A stretch of DNA of 64,000 nucleotides, from the NCBI RefSeq assembly GCF_000298195.1, contig NZ_BAHC01000213.1, positions 52,670 through 116,669 of the forward strand, given 5' to 3'. A program made the position numbers and the translations under genes. Shown here piece after piece: positions 16,422 through 24,904 of this stretch (its first letter is position 1; each line of letters opens with the position of its first letter). Below the pieces are notes generated by a model. It worked only from the letters and a program-made list of their open reading frames with translations. It was not told the DNA's origin and searched no databases. This DNA comes from Gordonia rhizosphera NBRC 16068. Its GTDB lineage: Bacteria > Actinomycetota > Actinomycetes > Mycobacteriales > Mycobacteriaceae.

Positions 16422-17504
16422 CTACTCGTACCGCTCGATGCTGCTCTCGGCCAGCCGTGAGAGTCCCTCGCGGATGTGTCGGGCCCAGATGCTACCGATA
16501 CCCTCGACCGCCTGCAGGTCCGTGGCGCTCGTCGCGAGCAGCGCCTGCAGGGTGCCGAAGCTGCGCACGAGCCGGTCGATGTGGGCGAACTGCAGGCGCG
16601 AGATGCGGGCCAGCAGCCGGTATCCCCGCGGACTCATCGTGGTGTCCTGCGCCTCGATCGTCGTCGGATATCCGAAGGCCCCGGCGATCAGCGTGAGGTC
16701 GAGCAGGTCCACGTCGGAGAGGCGCTCGATGGTTTCCAGCGACTGCCGGACCTCTTCGGTGCTCGCAGGCTCCGGGCTGGCGTAGTAGTCGCGGACCAGC
16801 AGTTCGCGCATGGTGTCGTTGTCGCTGATCAGCTCCTCGAGCTGCAGGCTCACCTGGCGGCCGTTCACGCCGAGTTCGAGGACATACTCGTCGATCTCGA
16901 CCGACACCCGTCGCACCATCTCCATCCGCTGTGCGGTGGACATGGCGTCACGCAGCAGCACGTAATCCTCGATCTCGGCGCGCGACAGTCCGGCGATCAC
17001 CTCGTCGAGACGGCTCTTGTAGCGCTCGAGGGTGGCCAGCGCGACATTCGCGCGCGACAGGATCGGGTCGGGACTCTCGACGACCCGCCGCGCGCCGTCC
17101 ACGTAGATGCTGACGATCGACATCGACGCGCTCACCGAGATCACCGGGTGGCCGGTCTGGATCGCGGTGCGTTCGGCCGCCCGATGACGGGTGCCCGACT
17201 CCTCGGTCGGGATCGTCGGGTCGGGGACCAGCTGCACGTTGGCCCGCACGATCCGCTTGCCGTCGGTGGACAGCACGACGGCGCCGTCCATCTTGGCCAG
17301 TTCGCGGAGCCGCGTCGGGGCGAACTCGACGTCGAGGTGGAACCCGCCGTCGCAGATCTTCTCCACGTCCGAGTCGTGGCCGAGCACGATGAGCGCCCCG
17401 GTACCGCCACGGAGGATGCGTTCGAGTCCGTCGCGCAGACCGGTGCCGGGGGCGACGCGCGCCAACGTCTCGCGGGTCAGCTCGGACCTCGCGCCCTCGA
17501 TCAT
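16422..17504 (-). CDS. disA: DNA integrity scanning protein / diadenylate cyclase DisA
   Basis: 360 residues. The DAC domain carries the DGA motif (73-75) and GTRHR (104-108). A helical linker follows, with a helix-hairpin-helix DNA-binding end (LQAVEGIGSIWAR). It makes c-di-AMP from two ATP and in Bacillus stops when bound to branched DNA. Neighbouring radA is the usual partner; in mycobacteria RadA inhibits DisA. Convergent with the CoA-transferase gene, 31 bp apart. Confidence 0.95.
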   Translation of the reverse strand: MIEGARSELTRETLARVAPGTGLRDGLERILRGGTGALIVLGHDSDVEKICDGGFHLDVEFAPTRLRELAKMDGAVVLSTDGKRIVRANVQLVPDPTIPTEESGTRHRAAERTAIQTGHPVISVSASMSIVSIYVDGARRVVESPDPILSRANVALATLERYKSRLDEVIAGLSRAEIEDYVLLRDAMSTAQRMEMVRRVSVEIDEYVLELGVNGRQVSLQLEELISDNDTMRELLVRDYYASPEPASTEEVRQSLETIERLSDVDLLDLTLIAGAFGYPTTIEAQDTTMSPRGYRLLARISRLQFAHIDRLVRSFGTLQALLATSATDLQAVEGIGSIWARHIREGLSRLAESSIERYE

Positions 17505-17567
17505 CGCGGTCCTTCCGGGTCGGGCATCTGACGTGCATGAATGTTGATGCGACTAGGGTATCGGGAC

Positions 17568-18116
17568 GTGAAGTCTGCCTTTGTCGTGCCCACCGACCTC
17601 GACCCGATCGAACGTCATCCCAAGGCCGCCAAACCGGGCGAGCCGATGAGGATGCACAACCGCACGTGCTACGGCTGCGGCGAGGACTCGCCGCAGGGGC
17701 TGCACCTGGATATGTACGCCGGCGAGGACTTCACGATCACCGCATCGATGCAGGTGGAGGCTCGTTTCGAGGGTGGCCCGGGCGTGATCCACGGCGGCGT
17801 GCTGTCCACCGCCTTCGACGACGTGATGGGTATGGCGCCGCTGCTGATCGGGCCGTCGGCGGTCACGGTGCACCTCGAGGTCGACTATCTGCGGCCGATC
17901 CCGATCGGCTCGACCCTGCATTTCCGAGCGGCCCTGCTGGGTCGGCAGCGCCGCAAGCTCTACACGGAGGGCGTGGCGCATATCGGTGATCCCGACGCCC
18001 CGGTGGCCATGGGACACGCGATCTTCGTGATGATCAATCCGCGGGAGCATTTCGCCGAGCATGTGAAGAACAGTCAGCTCGCTGATGAGTACACACAGCG
18101 GATGTCGAGGCCCTGA
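17568..18116 (+). CDS. PaaI-type hotdog thioesterase
   Basis: 182 residues from a GTG at 17568 (an ATG at 17541 is possible). Signatures: CYGCGEDSPQGLHL (about 30-43), GPGVIHGGVLSTAFDD with the hotdog HGG motif, and a VDYLRPIPIG strand. It should hydrolyse an acyl-CoA thioester; substrate unknown. It lies divergently between disA and radA, a place where the M. tuberculosis run has no such gene that I recall. A TAGGGT box about 12 bp upstream of the GTG could be the -10. Confidence 0.8.
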   Translation: MKSAFVVPTDLDPIERHPKAAKPGEPMRMHNRTCYGCGEDSPQGLHLDMYAGEDFTITASMQVEARFEGGPGVIHGGVLSTAFDDVMGMAPLLIGPSAVTVHLEVDYLRPIPIGSTLHFRAALLGRQRRKLYTEGVAHIGDPDAPVAMGHAIFVMINPREHFAEHVKNSQLADEYTQRMSRP

Positions 18117-18136
18117 AACTGTCCCGACGGGGTTGC

Positions 18137-19513
18137 TCAGAACGACACCTCGACGACACCGACCAACCCTGCCCGCACCGCCTCGTGGAGGTCGCCGACG
18201 CGGGTGATCTTGATACCCGACGGCAGGTTCTCGTCGGTGCCGGCCGGGATGATGGCGTGGCGGAATCCAAGCCGTTTGGCCTCCGCCACACGGCGGGCCA
18301 CCGCGGACACACGCCGCACCTCACCGGCCAGCCCGACCTCCCCGATCGCGACGGTCGTGTGCGGCATCGGGGTGTTGTTGAGCACCGACGACACGGCCAG
18401 CGCGATCGCGAGATCGGCCGCCGGCTCGGTGACCCGCATGCCACCGACGGTGGCCGCGTAGATCTCCTTGTCCTGCAACTTCGCATCGAGCCGACTCTGA
18501 AGCACCGCCAGCACCATCGACACCCGCGCGGAATCCAGACCGGACACGGCACGGCGTGGCATCGTCATCGACGTCGGGTTGGCCAGCGCCTGGATCTCGC
18601 CGACGAGGGCACGTTTGCCGTCCATGGTGACCATCGCGGTCGAGCCGGTGACGTCGAGGTCGCGCTGATGCAGGAAGATCCCCGACGGATCGGGCACCTG
18701 ATGGATGCCGTCGTCGCGCTGCTCGAAACAGCCCACCTCGTCGGCGGCGCCGAAGCGGTTCTTGATGCCGCGCACCATCCGCAGGCTTGAATGCCGGTCA
18801 CCCTCGAACGACAGCACCACGTCGACGAGGTGCTCCAGCGACCGCGGACCGGCCACCGCACCGTCCTTGGTGACGTGGCCGACCAGGACCACCGCGATCC
18901 CGCGGTTCTTGGCCATCGACACCAGCGCCGTCGTCACCGCACGGATCTGGGTGACACCGCCGGTGACGCCGTCAGTGCCGGTGGCGACGACGGTCTGTAC
19001 CGAGTCGACGATGACCAGTGACGGGTTCACCTCGTCGACGTGGCCGAGGATCGTCGCGAGGTCGGTCTCGGCGGCCAGATAGACGTTCTCGTGGACGGCG
19101 CCGGTGCGTTCGGCGCGCATTCGGACCTGTCCGGCCGACTCCTCGCCGGTCAGGTAGAGCGCCTTGCGGCCGCCCTGCGCCCAGTGTTTGACGGTCTCGA
19201 GAAGCAACGTCGACTTGCCGACGCCGGGCTCACCGGCGAGCAGGATCACCGACCCGGGCACCACGCCGCGGCCGAGGACACGGTCGAGCTCACCGATGCC
19301 GGTGGCGACGGCGGTCGAGGAGTTCGCGTCCACCTCGGTGATCGGTCGCGCCGGGCTGGTCGGGGCAACACCGCCGACACCGTTCGGCCGCACTGCCGCC
19401 GTGGCGACCTCGTCGATCGTTCCCCACTCGCCACACTCGGGGCAGCGGCCCACCCATTTGGCCACGGTGTGCCCGCAGGCGGTGCACCGGAACGATGACT
19501 TCGGTTTTGCCAC
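18137..19513 (-). CDS. radA: DNA repair protein RadA (Sms)
   Basis: 458 residues. N-terminal zinc finger CTACGHTVAKWVGRCPECG (CxxC...CxxC). RecA-like ATPase with Walker A GEPGVGKST (about 92-100), then KNRFG (the RadA-specific motif), then a Lon-like C-terminal domain. RadA drives branch migration in recombination. GTG start at 19513 gives the usual N-terminus directly before the zinc finger. Its upstream region holds an unusual 15-bp palindromic repeat array. Confidence 0.94.
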   Translation of the reverse strand: MAKPKSSFRCTACGHTVAKWVGRCPECGEWGTIDEVATAAVRPNGVGGVAPTSPARPITEVDANSSTAVATGIGELDRVLGRGVVPGSVILLAGEPGVGKSTLLLETVKHWAQGGRKALYLTGEESAGQVRMRAERTGAVHENVYLAAETDLATILGHVDEVNPSLVIVDSVQTVVATGTDGVTGGVTQIRAVTTALVSMAKNRGIAVVLVGHVTKDGAVAGPRSLEHLVDVVLSFEGDRHSSLRMVRGIKNRFGAADEVGCFEQRDDGIHQVPDPSGIFLHQRDLDVTGSTAMVTMDGKRALVGEIQALANPTSMTMPRRAVSGLDSARVSMVLAVLQSRLDAKLQDKEIYAATVGGMRVTEPAADLAIALAVSSVLNNTPMPHTTVAIGEVGLAGEVRRVSAVARRVAEAKRLGFRHAIIPAGTDENLPSGIKITRVGDLHEAVRAGLVGVVEVSF

Positions 19514-19584
19514 GCCGCTCACCCTAATGGCCCCCGCCGACACCCATCGTCGCCGCGCCGCCACAGCGGCCCAGACGCTTCGCC

Positions 19585-19675
19585 CCCCGAACGATGCTTC
19601 CCCCGAACGGTTCGTCCCCGAACGGTTCGTCCCCGAACGGTTCGTCCCCGAACGGTTCGTCCCCGAACGGTTCGT
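19585..19675. repeat. 15-bp tandem array with internal palindrome upstream of radA
   Basis: Five exact copies of CCCCGAACGGTTCGT (19601-19675) preceded by a degenerate copy (19585-19599). Each unit contains CGAACGGTTCG, an 11-bp interrupted palindrome. The array starts 71 bp upstream of the radA GTG and ends 13 bp before the lpqE terminator hairpin. The frame stays open on both strands only because the unit is 15 bp; I treat it as non-coding. Confidence 0.85.
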
Positions 19676-19687
19676 CCCCCAAAATGC

Positions 19688-19720
19688 GATCGTCCCCCGT
19701 CGGGCAGACGGGGGACGATC
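19688..19720 (-). terminator. Intrinsic terminator of the lpqE-like gene
   Basis: Perfect 14-bp stem GATCGTCCCCCGTC / GACGGGGGACGATC with a 5-nt loop. On the minus strand it is followed by GCATTTTGG, a short U-rich stretch. It lies 60 bp beyond the lpqE-like stop codon. Confidence 0.8.
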
Positions 19721-19780
19721 AAACAGTCGGGGGATGAGCGCCGGTCGATGTCCGGTGTGATCCGGTACCGGTGCGGCGCG

Positions 19781-20404
19781 TCAGTGTTCGGCGGCGCCTT
19801 CGGCTTCGACTCCGCGGATCTCATCCTGGCGAGTCAGGTAGGTGCCCACGTCGACCGGGGTGTTGACGGTGACGGTGCCGGACTTCTCGAAGCGGAACTC
19901 CAGCGGGGTGGTCAGACCCGTGGCGACGGAGTCACCCGCGCCGTTGAGCCGGACGGTGATCCGCTTCTGCTCGTCGGTGGCCTGCACCACTTCCGGCTCG
20001 AGCAGACCGATCGGCTTGCCGGCATACAGAGCCTGCCCGGCCGGGATGGTCGTGTCGCCGACGATGGTGACAGAACCGCCGTTGGGGGCCGCGATGGCGA
20101 GCAGCCTGTCGTCGTTCACCGGATCGATGTTGCTGATCACGAACGAGACCTCGAACGGCCCACCGGAGCCGAAGACCTCGTCGGCCTTGTCGGAGGGGTA
20201 GAGGATCTGCACGTTGCGCAGCTGCATCGCGCCGACATTCGCCAGGTTCCCGTTGACGGCGGGCTCCATGTTGGCGGTCTGCGAGATCTGACCGGCGCCG
20301 CAAGCGGTGGTCCCGAGCGCGAGCGCGACGCCGACGGCGGCGACCGCAACGGCCTTCACCGAAAGCCGAACCGAACGCCCAGCGGTTTTCCGAAGCACAG
20401 ACAC
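19781..20404 (-). CDS. lpqE: LpqE-like lipoprotein
   Basis: 207 residues with a signal peptide. The hydrophobic stretch (about 17-32) leads to a lipobox-like TTAC with Cys about residue 35. An extracytoplasmic beta-sandwich domain follows (VNDDRLLAIAAPNGGSVTI...). It occupies the position of M. tuberculosis lpqE (Rv3584), between radA and carD. GTG start with a strong GGGAGGAA site. Function not established. Confidence 0.75.
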   Translation of the reverse strand: MSVLRKTAGRSVRLSVKAVAVAAVGVALALGTTACGAGQISQTANMEPAVNGNLANVGAMQLRNVQILYPSDKADEVFGSGGPFEVSFVISNIDPVNDDRLLAIAAPNGGSVTIVGDTTIPAGQALYAGKPIGLLEPEVVQATDEQKRITVRLNGAGDSVATGLTTPLEFRFEKSGTVTVNTPVDVGTYLTRQDEIRGVEAEGAAEH

Positions 20405-20466
20405 CCGTTCCTCCCAGGTAATCGAAGGCCGACACGCAAGGTCGACATGGGATGTCGCAGACCCTG

Positions 20467-20483
20467 CACTACGCAGCGTAGTG
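20467..20483. promoter_or_regulatory. 17-bp inverted repeat upstream of lpqE-like gene
   Basis: CACTACGCAGCGTAGTG: perfect 8-bp arms around a central A, 63 bp upstream of the lpqE start. The ACTAC...GTAGT halves resemble BlaI/CopY-family operators, although the spacing differs from the one I know. Regulator unknown. Confidence 0.5.
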
Positions 20484-20686
20484 GGCCGCGCGGAGAAAAG
20501 TCCGACGGGGTGCCAGATTGGTGTCGTAGGGGCCCGGATCCAGTGTCCGCGACACCCCGCCGACGGTGGGTCCGAACGGACGACAGCGGCGCGATATTCG
20601 CTGGTCTACCAAGACGTCGGGCCGTCACCGACCCGTCGGTACAGCGCGTTGACCTGCACCGTTGTCTGTGCCCTCTCGGACGCCCG

Positions 20687-20695
20687 TGCTAGACT
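20687..20695 (+). promoter_or_regulatory. carD extended -10 promoter element
   Basis: TGCTAGACT, an extended -10 (TGn plus TAGACT), 27 bp upstream of the carD TTG. No -35 hexamer at normal spacing is evident. An AAAGGGG ribosome site follows at about 20706. Confidence 0.6.
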
Positions 20696-20722
20696 GGGAA
20701 CACTCGAAAGGGGCATAGAACA

Positions 20723-21211
20723 TTGAACTTCAAAGTTGGCGACACCGTTGTCTACCCCCATCACGGTGCTGCTCGAGTCGAAGACATCGTGACTCGGACC
20801 ATCAAGGGTGAGCAGATCGAATACCTCGTTCTCAAAGTTGCCGATGGTGACATGACCGTTCAGATCCCCTCGACCAAGCTGGAATACGTCGGCGTGCGCG
20901 ACGTGGTCGGTGAGGAGGGACTCGATCAGGTCTTCCAGGTGCTACGCGCCCCGCACACCGAGGAACCGACCAACTGGGCCCGTCGGTTCAAGGCCAACCA
21001 GGAGAAGCTCATCTCCGGCGACATCATCAAAGTCGCCGAGATCGTCCGTGACCTGTGGCGTCGGGAGCAGGACCGCGGTCTGTCCGCCGGCGAGAAGCGC
21101 ATGCTGACCCGGGCGCGACGTGTGCTCGTCGACGAACTGTCGCTGGCCCAGAACACCGACGACGAGAAGGCCACCAGCATTCTCGACGAGGTCCTGGCCG
21201 CCGCGTCGTAG
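20723..21211 (+). CDS. carD: RNA polymerase-binding transcription factor CarD
   Basis: 162 residues, same length as mycobacterial CarD. The N-terminal Tudor-like RNAP-interaction domain begins NFKVGDTVVYPHHGAA. The C-terminal helical DNA-binding domain contains APHTEEPTNWARR and LSAGEKRMLTRARR. CarD stabilises open promoter complexes, notably at rRNA genes, and is essential in mycobacteria. The start codon is TTG, which fits the family N-terminus exactly. It is followed by ispD and ispF as in M. tuberculosis. Confidence 0.96.
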   Translation: MNFKVGDTVVYPHHGAARVEDIVTRTIKGEQIEYLVLKVADGDMTVQIPSTKLEYVGVRDVVGEEGLDQVFQVLRAPHTEEPTNWARRFKANQEKLISGDIIKVAEIVRDLWRREQDRGLSAGEKRMLTRARRVLVDELSLAQNTDDEKATSILDEVLAAAS

Positions 21212-21246
21212 AACCTCCACGTGACTGGCATCCCGGCGGCGCCGGT

Positions 21247-22074
21247 ATGACGGTGAGCGTGATCGTGCCGGCCGCCGGGTCGGGAACCCGCTTGGGACAG
21301 TCAAAGCCCAAGGCGTTCGTCGACCTCGGCGGCCGCACCATTCTCGAGGCCTGCGTTGCGGGCATCGTCGAAGCTGCCGTCGCCGACACCGTCGTCGTGG
21401 TGGTTCCCGCCGATCTCGTCGACGACGCCCGACGTCTCGTCCCCGCCACCACCGTCGTGGCCGGTGGGGCGCATCGTTCGGAGTCCGTGCGGGCGGGTAT
21501 TGACGCCGCCGGCCCGGATTCCGACATCCTCCTCGTTCACGATGCGGCGCGCCCGCTGACACCGCCCGCGGTGTTCACGCGCGTCGTCGACGCGGTGCGC
21601 GCAGGGCATCCGGCCGTCGTCCCTGGGCTCCCCGTCGCCGACACGCTCAAGCAGGTCGATCCGTCGACGGGGCCCGAACGGGTCGTCGCGACCGTCGACC
21701 GGGATCTGCTGCGCGCGATCCAGACCCCGCAGGGATTCGCCCGCGACGCGCTGCTGCGAGCACACGCCGACGACACCGGCCTGGCCACCGACGACGCCGG
21801 CCTCGCGGAACGCTGCGGCATCGAAGTACATGTGGTGCCCGGTGATCCGCTGGCCATGAAGATCACCACGCCGTGGGATCTCCGGATCGCCCGCGACATC
21901 GTCGCCGAGGGGAGCCCCTCCGCTGGTCCGGTACCTTCCGCTGGTCGGGTAGTCGACGAGCGCTCCTCTCCTGCTGGTCGAGTAGCGAGCGAGCGCAGCG
22001 AGCCCGCGTATCGAGACCACTCCTCCGCAGATCGAGACCGAGACCACCCCCTCGAGCATCGGAGACACCCATGA
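21247..22074 (+). CDS. ispD: 2-C-methyl-D-erythritol 4-phosphate cytidylyltransferase with a repeat-derived tail
   Basis: The catalytic part (residues 1 to about 222) has the nucleotide-binding PAAGSGTRLG (about 8-17), VHDAARPL, and TPQGFARD motifs. It makes CDP-ME in the MEP isoprenoid pathway. IspD normally ends near here, but the frame continues about 53 residues through Ser/Arg/Glu-rich sequence that is a translated copy of a genomic repeat (21920-22040, core 21975-22019). The TGA then overlaps the ispF ATG (ATGA), so the tail keeps coupling to ispF. The tail has no homology to the enzyme that I can see and is probably dispensable. Confidence 0.93.
   Translation: MTVSVIVPAAGSGTRLGQSKPKAFVDLGGRTILEACVAGIVEAAVADTVVVVVPADLVDDARRLVPATTVVAGGAHRSESVRAGIDAAGPDSDILLVHDAARPLTPPAVFTRVVDAVRAGHPAVVPGLPVADTLKQVDPSTGPERVVATVDRDLLRAIQTPQGFARDALLRAHADDTGLATDDAGLAERCGIEVHVVPGDPLAMKITTPWDLRIARDIVAEGSPSAGPVPSAGRVVDERSSPAGRVASERSEPAYRDHSSADRDRDHPLEHRRHP
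21920..22060 (+). repeat. Dispersed repeat read in frame within ispD
   Basis: The sequence contains three successive CCGCTGGTC/CTGCTGGTC-type starts. The third opens the complete element at 21975-22019 (TGGTCGAGTAGCGAGC ... GTATCGAGACCA). The outer ends TGGTC/GACCA are complementary. Partial copies of ATCGAGACCGAGACCAC follow. I recognise this element as a common intergenic repeat in Gordonia and related genomes (from memory); a degenerate copy lies at 12862. Confidence 0.65.
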
Positions 22075-22535
22075 GGGTCGGCATCGGAACCGACGCGCAC
22101 CGCATCGACCCCGACACGCCGTGCTGGATGGTCGGCCTGTTCTTCCCCGACGCGCCCGGATGCTCCGGACACTCCGACGGCGACGTCGGGGCGCACGCGC
22201 TGTGCGACGCGCTGCTGTCGGCCGCAGGACTCGGCGATGTCGGCTCGGTCTTCGGCACCGGACGCCCCGAATGGGCGGGGGTCTCGGGCACGACGATGCT
22301 CGAACACGTCCGCGATCTCGTCGTCGGCGCCGGATACACGATCGCCAATGCCTCGGTGCAGGTGATCGGCAACCAACCCAAGATCGGCCCACGGCGTGAC
22401 GAGGCGCAGCGGGTGCTCGGGGCCGCGCTCGGCGCGCCGGTGTCGGTGTCGGCGACGACGACCGACGGGCTCGGCATGACCGGCCGCGGTGAGGGAGTTG
22501 CGGCGGTCGCCACCGCGCTGTTGCTGGCCGGGTAA
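22071..22535 (+). CDS. ispF: 2-C-methyl-D-erythritol 2,4-cyclodiphosphate synthase
   Basis: 154 residues. Metal ligands are in GTDAHR (Asp/His near residues 8-10) and in the GHSDGDV motif (His about 34). The substrate-binding ANASVQVIGNQPKIGP and TTTDGLGMTGRGEG motifs follow. It is the step after IspD/IspE in the MEP pathway. ATG overlaps the ispD stop. Confidence 0.95.
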   Translation: MRVGIGTDAHRIDPDTPCWMVGLFFPDAPGCSGHSDGDVGAHALCDALLSAAGLGDVGSVFGTGRPEWAGVSGTTMLEHVRDLVVGAGYTIANASVQVIGNQPKIGPRRDEAQRVLGAALGAPVSVSATTTDGLGMTGRGEGVAAVATALLLAG

Positions 22536-22546
22536 GATCGCACGTC

Positions 22547-23941
22547 GTGACCTTGCGCCTTTTTGACACCGCCACCCGAGAGGTGCGCGACTTCGTGCCG
22601 CTGCGCCCCGGCCAAGCGACGGTGTACCTGTGCGGCGCCACCGTCCAGGGCATCCCCCACATCGGCCACGTGCGCAGCGGCATCGCCTTCGACGTGCTTC
22701 GCCGCTGGCTCACATACCAGGGCCTCGACGTCCTGTTCGTCCGCAACGTCACCGACATCGACGACAAGATCCTCAACAAGGCCGCCGACGCGGGCCGTCC
22801 GTGGTGGGAGTGGGCCGCAACCCACGAACGCGCCTTCGACTCGGCCTACGACGCACTCGGTGTGCTGGCGCCGTCGGGTGAGCCCCGGGCGACCGGGTTT
22901 GTCACCCAGATGGTCGAGTACATGCAGCGCCTCATCGACCGCGGGCACGCCTACGCCGCCGACGGCAACGTCTACTTCGACGTGCTGAGCCTGCCCTCCT
23001 ACGGCGCGCTGTCCGGGCACAAGCTCGACGACGTGCATCAGGGCGAGAGCTGGGGTACCGGCAAGCGTGATCCGCGCGACTTCACCCTCTGGAAGGCGGA
23101 GAAACCCGGCGAACCGTCGTGGCCGACGCCCTGGGGCCGCGGCCGGCCGGGCTGGCACCTGGAATGCTCGGCGATGGCGACATCGTTGCTCGGTGCTGAG
23201 TTCGACATCCACTGCGGTGGAATGGATCTGGTCTTTCCGCACCACGAGAACGAGATCGCGGAGGCGCGTGGGGCGGGAGATCCGTTCGCGCGGTACTGGT
23301 TACACAATGGCTGGGTGACCATGGGCGGCGAGAAGATGAGCAAGTCGCTGGGTAACGTGGTCTCCATCCCGGCGATGCTCGAGCGGGTACGCGCCGTCGA
23401 ACTGCGCTATTACCTCGGCAGCGCGCACTATCGGTCGATGCTGGAGTATTCCGACGGTGCGCTCACCGAGGCCGCCGCCGGTTACCGTCGGATCGAGTCA
23501 TTCCTGACCCGAGTGTCCTCGCGCGTCGGTGACGTGGGCGTCGGGGAGATCCCGGGCGAGTTCGCCGAGGCCCTCGACGACGACCTCGGCGTCCCGGCGG
23601 GTCTTGCGGTCATCCACAACGTGGTCCGCCACGGTAACACCGCACTCGAATCCGGCGACGGCGCAGGCGCTTTGGTGGCCGCGTCGTCGGTGCGCGCGAT
23701 GATGGGCATTCTCGGTGTGGACCCGCTCGACGAACACTGGCTCGAAGAGAGCGCCGACGAGTCGTCGGCCACCACCGCGCTCGACGTGCTCGTCCGCGCC
23801 GAACTGCAGCGCCGGGCCCAGGCCCGCGCCGACAAGGACTGGGCCACCGCGGATGCGGTCCGCGACCGGCTCGCCGAGGCGGGCATCGAGGTCACCGATA
23901 CGCCCGACGGGGCGCAGTGGTCGCTGAAGGGAACCTCCTGA
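22547..23941 (+). CDS. cysS: Cysteinyl-tRNA synthetase
   Basis: 464 residues. Zinc ligand Cys29 in YLCGATVQ, HIGH at 38-41, a CxxMA / HCGGMDLVFPHHENE zinc and cysteine-binding segment, and KMSKS near residue 263. The C-terminal DALR-like and anticodon-binding parts complete it, which separates it from the shorter MshC ligase. GTG start 11 bp after ispF. Same order as Rv3582c-Rv3580c. Confidence 0.95.
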   Translation: MTLRLFDTATREVRDFVPLRPGQATVYLCGATVQGIPHIGHVRSGIAFDVLRRWLTYQGLDVLFVRNVTDIDDKILNKAADAGRPWWEWAATHERAFDSAYDALGVLAPSGEPRATGFVTQMVEYMQRLIDRGHAYAADGNVYFDVLSLPSYGALSGHKLDDVHQGESWGTGKRDPRDFTLWKAEKPGEPSWPTPWGRGRPGWHLECSAMATSLLGAEFDIHCGGMDLVFPHHENEIAEARGAGDPFARYWLHNGWVTMGGEKMSKSLGNVVSIPAMLERVRAVELRYYLGSAHYRSMLEYSDGALTEAAAGYRRIESFLTRVSSRVGDVGVGEIPGEFAEALDDDLGVPAGLAVIHNVVRHGNTALESGDGAGALVAASSVRAMMGILGVDPLDEHWLEESADESSATTALDVLVRAELQRRAQARADKDWATADAVRDRLAEAGIEVTDTPDGAQWSLKGTS

Positions 23942-23942
23942 C

Positions 23943-24896
23943 ATGGCCGGCAATTCGAAACGTAAAGGCGCGGTGCGCAAGTCGGGCAGCAAGAAGGGCC
24001 AGACCGTCGGGTCGGGGGGCCAGCGTCGTCGGGGCCTCGAGGGACGCGGTGCCACTCCCAAGGCGGTCGACCGGCCCTACCATCCCGCTCACAAGCGGGC
24101 CAAGGCCGCGTCGAAGACGCCCGCCGGCCGCGGGCCGCGCACCCGAAAGGACGAAGGGCCCGAGCACGTACTGGGCCGCAACCCGGTGCTCGAATGCCTG
24201 CGCGCCGGGGTACCGGCGACGGCGCTCTACATCGCCACCAACTCCGAACCGGACGAACGTGTCGCCGAGGCGGTCAAGATCGCCGGCGACAAGGGCGTCG
24301 CGGTCCTCGAGGTCGGCAAACCGGAGCTCGATCGCCTGTCCGCCAACGGACTGCACCAGGGCATCGCCCTGCAGGTGCCGGAGTTCAGTTACGCCCACCC
24401 CGACGATCTGATGCGTGACGCGCTCGCCAGCGGCGCACCGCCATTGCTCGTGGCCCTCGACAACATCACCGACCCGCGCAACCTCGGCGCGGTGATTCGC
24501 TCGGTGGCGGCCTTCGGCGGTCATGGTGTGCTCATCCCGCAGCGCCGCAGCGCCAGCGTCACCGCGGTCGCGTGGCGCACCAGCGCCGGCGCGGCGGCCC
24601 GCCTGCCGGTGGCGCAGGCTCCGAATCTTACACGGACACTCAAGGATTGGGCGTCGTCGGGAGCTCAGCTGGTCGGCCTCGACACCGAGGGTGACGTGAC
24701 CCTCGACGAGTACGACGGGACCGGACCGACCGTCATCGTCGTCGGGTCGGAGGGCAAGGGACTGTCGCGCCTGGTACGCGAGACCTGCGACTCGATCCTG
24801 TCGATCCCGATGGCCGGCGACGTTGAGAGCCTCAACGCCTCGGTCGCCGCCGGCGTCGTGCTGGCCGAGTTCGCCCGCCAGCGTCGCCAGGCCTGA
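23943..24896 (+). CDS. rlmB: 23S rRNA (guanosine-2'-O)-methyltransferase, RlmB/TrmH family
   Basis: 317 residues. A basic N-terminal extension (about 70 residues, Lys/Arg/Gly-rich) precedes the L30e-like domain. The SPOUT domain has its three motifs: NITDPRNLGAVIRS, VIVVGSEGKGLS, and IPMAGDVESLNASVAAGV. It probably methylates a 23S rRNA guanosine such as G2251. The gene follows cysS by 1 bp and ends directly before a repeat array. Confidence 0.92.
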   Translation: MAGNSKRKGAVRKSGSKKGQTVGSGGQRRRGLEGRGATPKAVDRPYHPAHKRAKAASKTPAGRGPRTRKDEGPEHVLGRNPVLECLRAGVPATALYIATNSEPDERVAEAVKIAGDKGVAVLEVGKPELDRLSANGLHQGIALQVPEFSYAHPDDLMRDALASGAPPLLVALDNITDPRNLGAVIRSVAAFGGHGVLIPQRRSASVTAVAWRTSAGAAARLPVAQAPNLTRTLKDWASSGAQLVGLDTEGDVTLDEYDGTGPTVIVVGSEGKGLSRLVRETCDSILSIPMAGDVESLNASVAAGVVLAEFARQRRQA

Positions 24897-24904
24897 CCGC
24901 CGTC

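Larger units (their letters stand above)
20405..20722. other. Divergent promoter region of lpqE-like and carD
   Basis: 318 bp between divergent genes. It contains the 17-bp inverted repeat at 20467-20483 on the lpqE side and the carD extended -10 at 20687-20695. The middle (about 20490-20640) shows no coding frame or further motif that I can support. Confidence 0.5.

Noticed and set aside
19164..19760. Plus-strand frame with ERFVP repeats over the 15-bp array
   Set aside because: It lies mostly opposite radA and is open only because of the 15-bp period.
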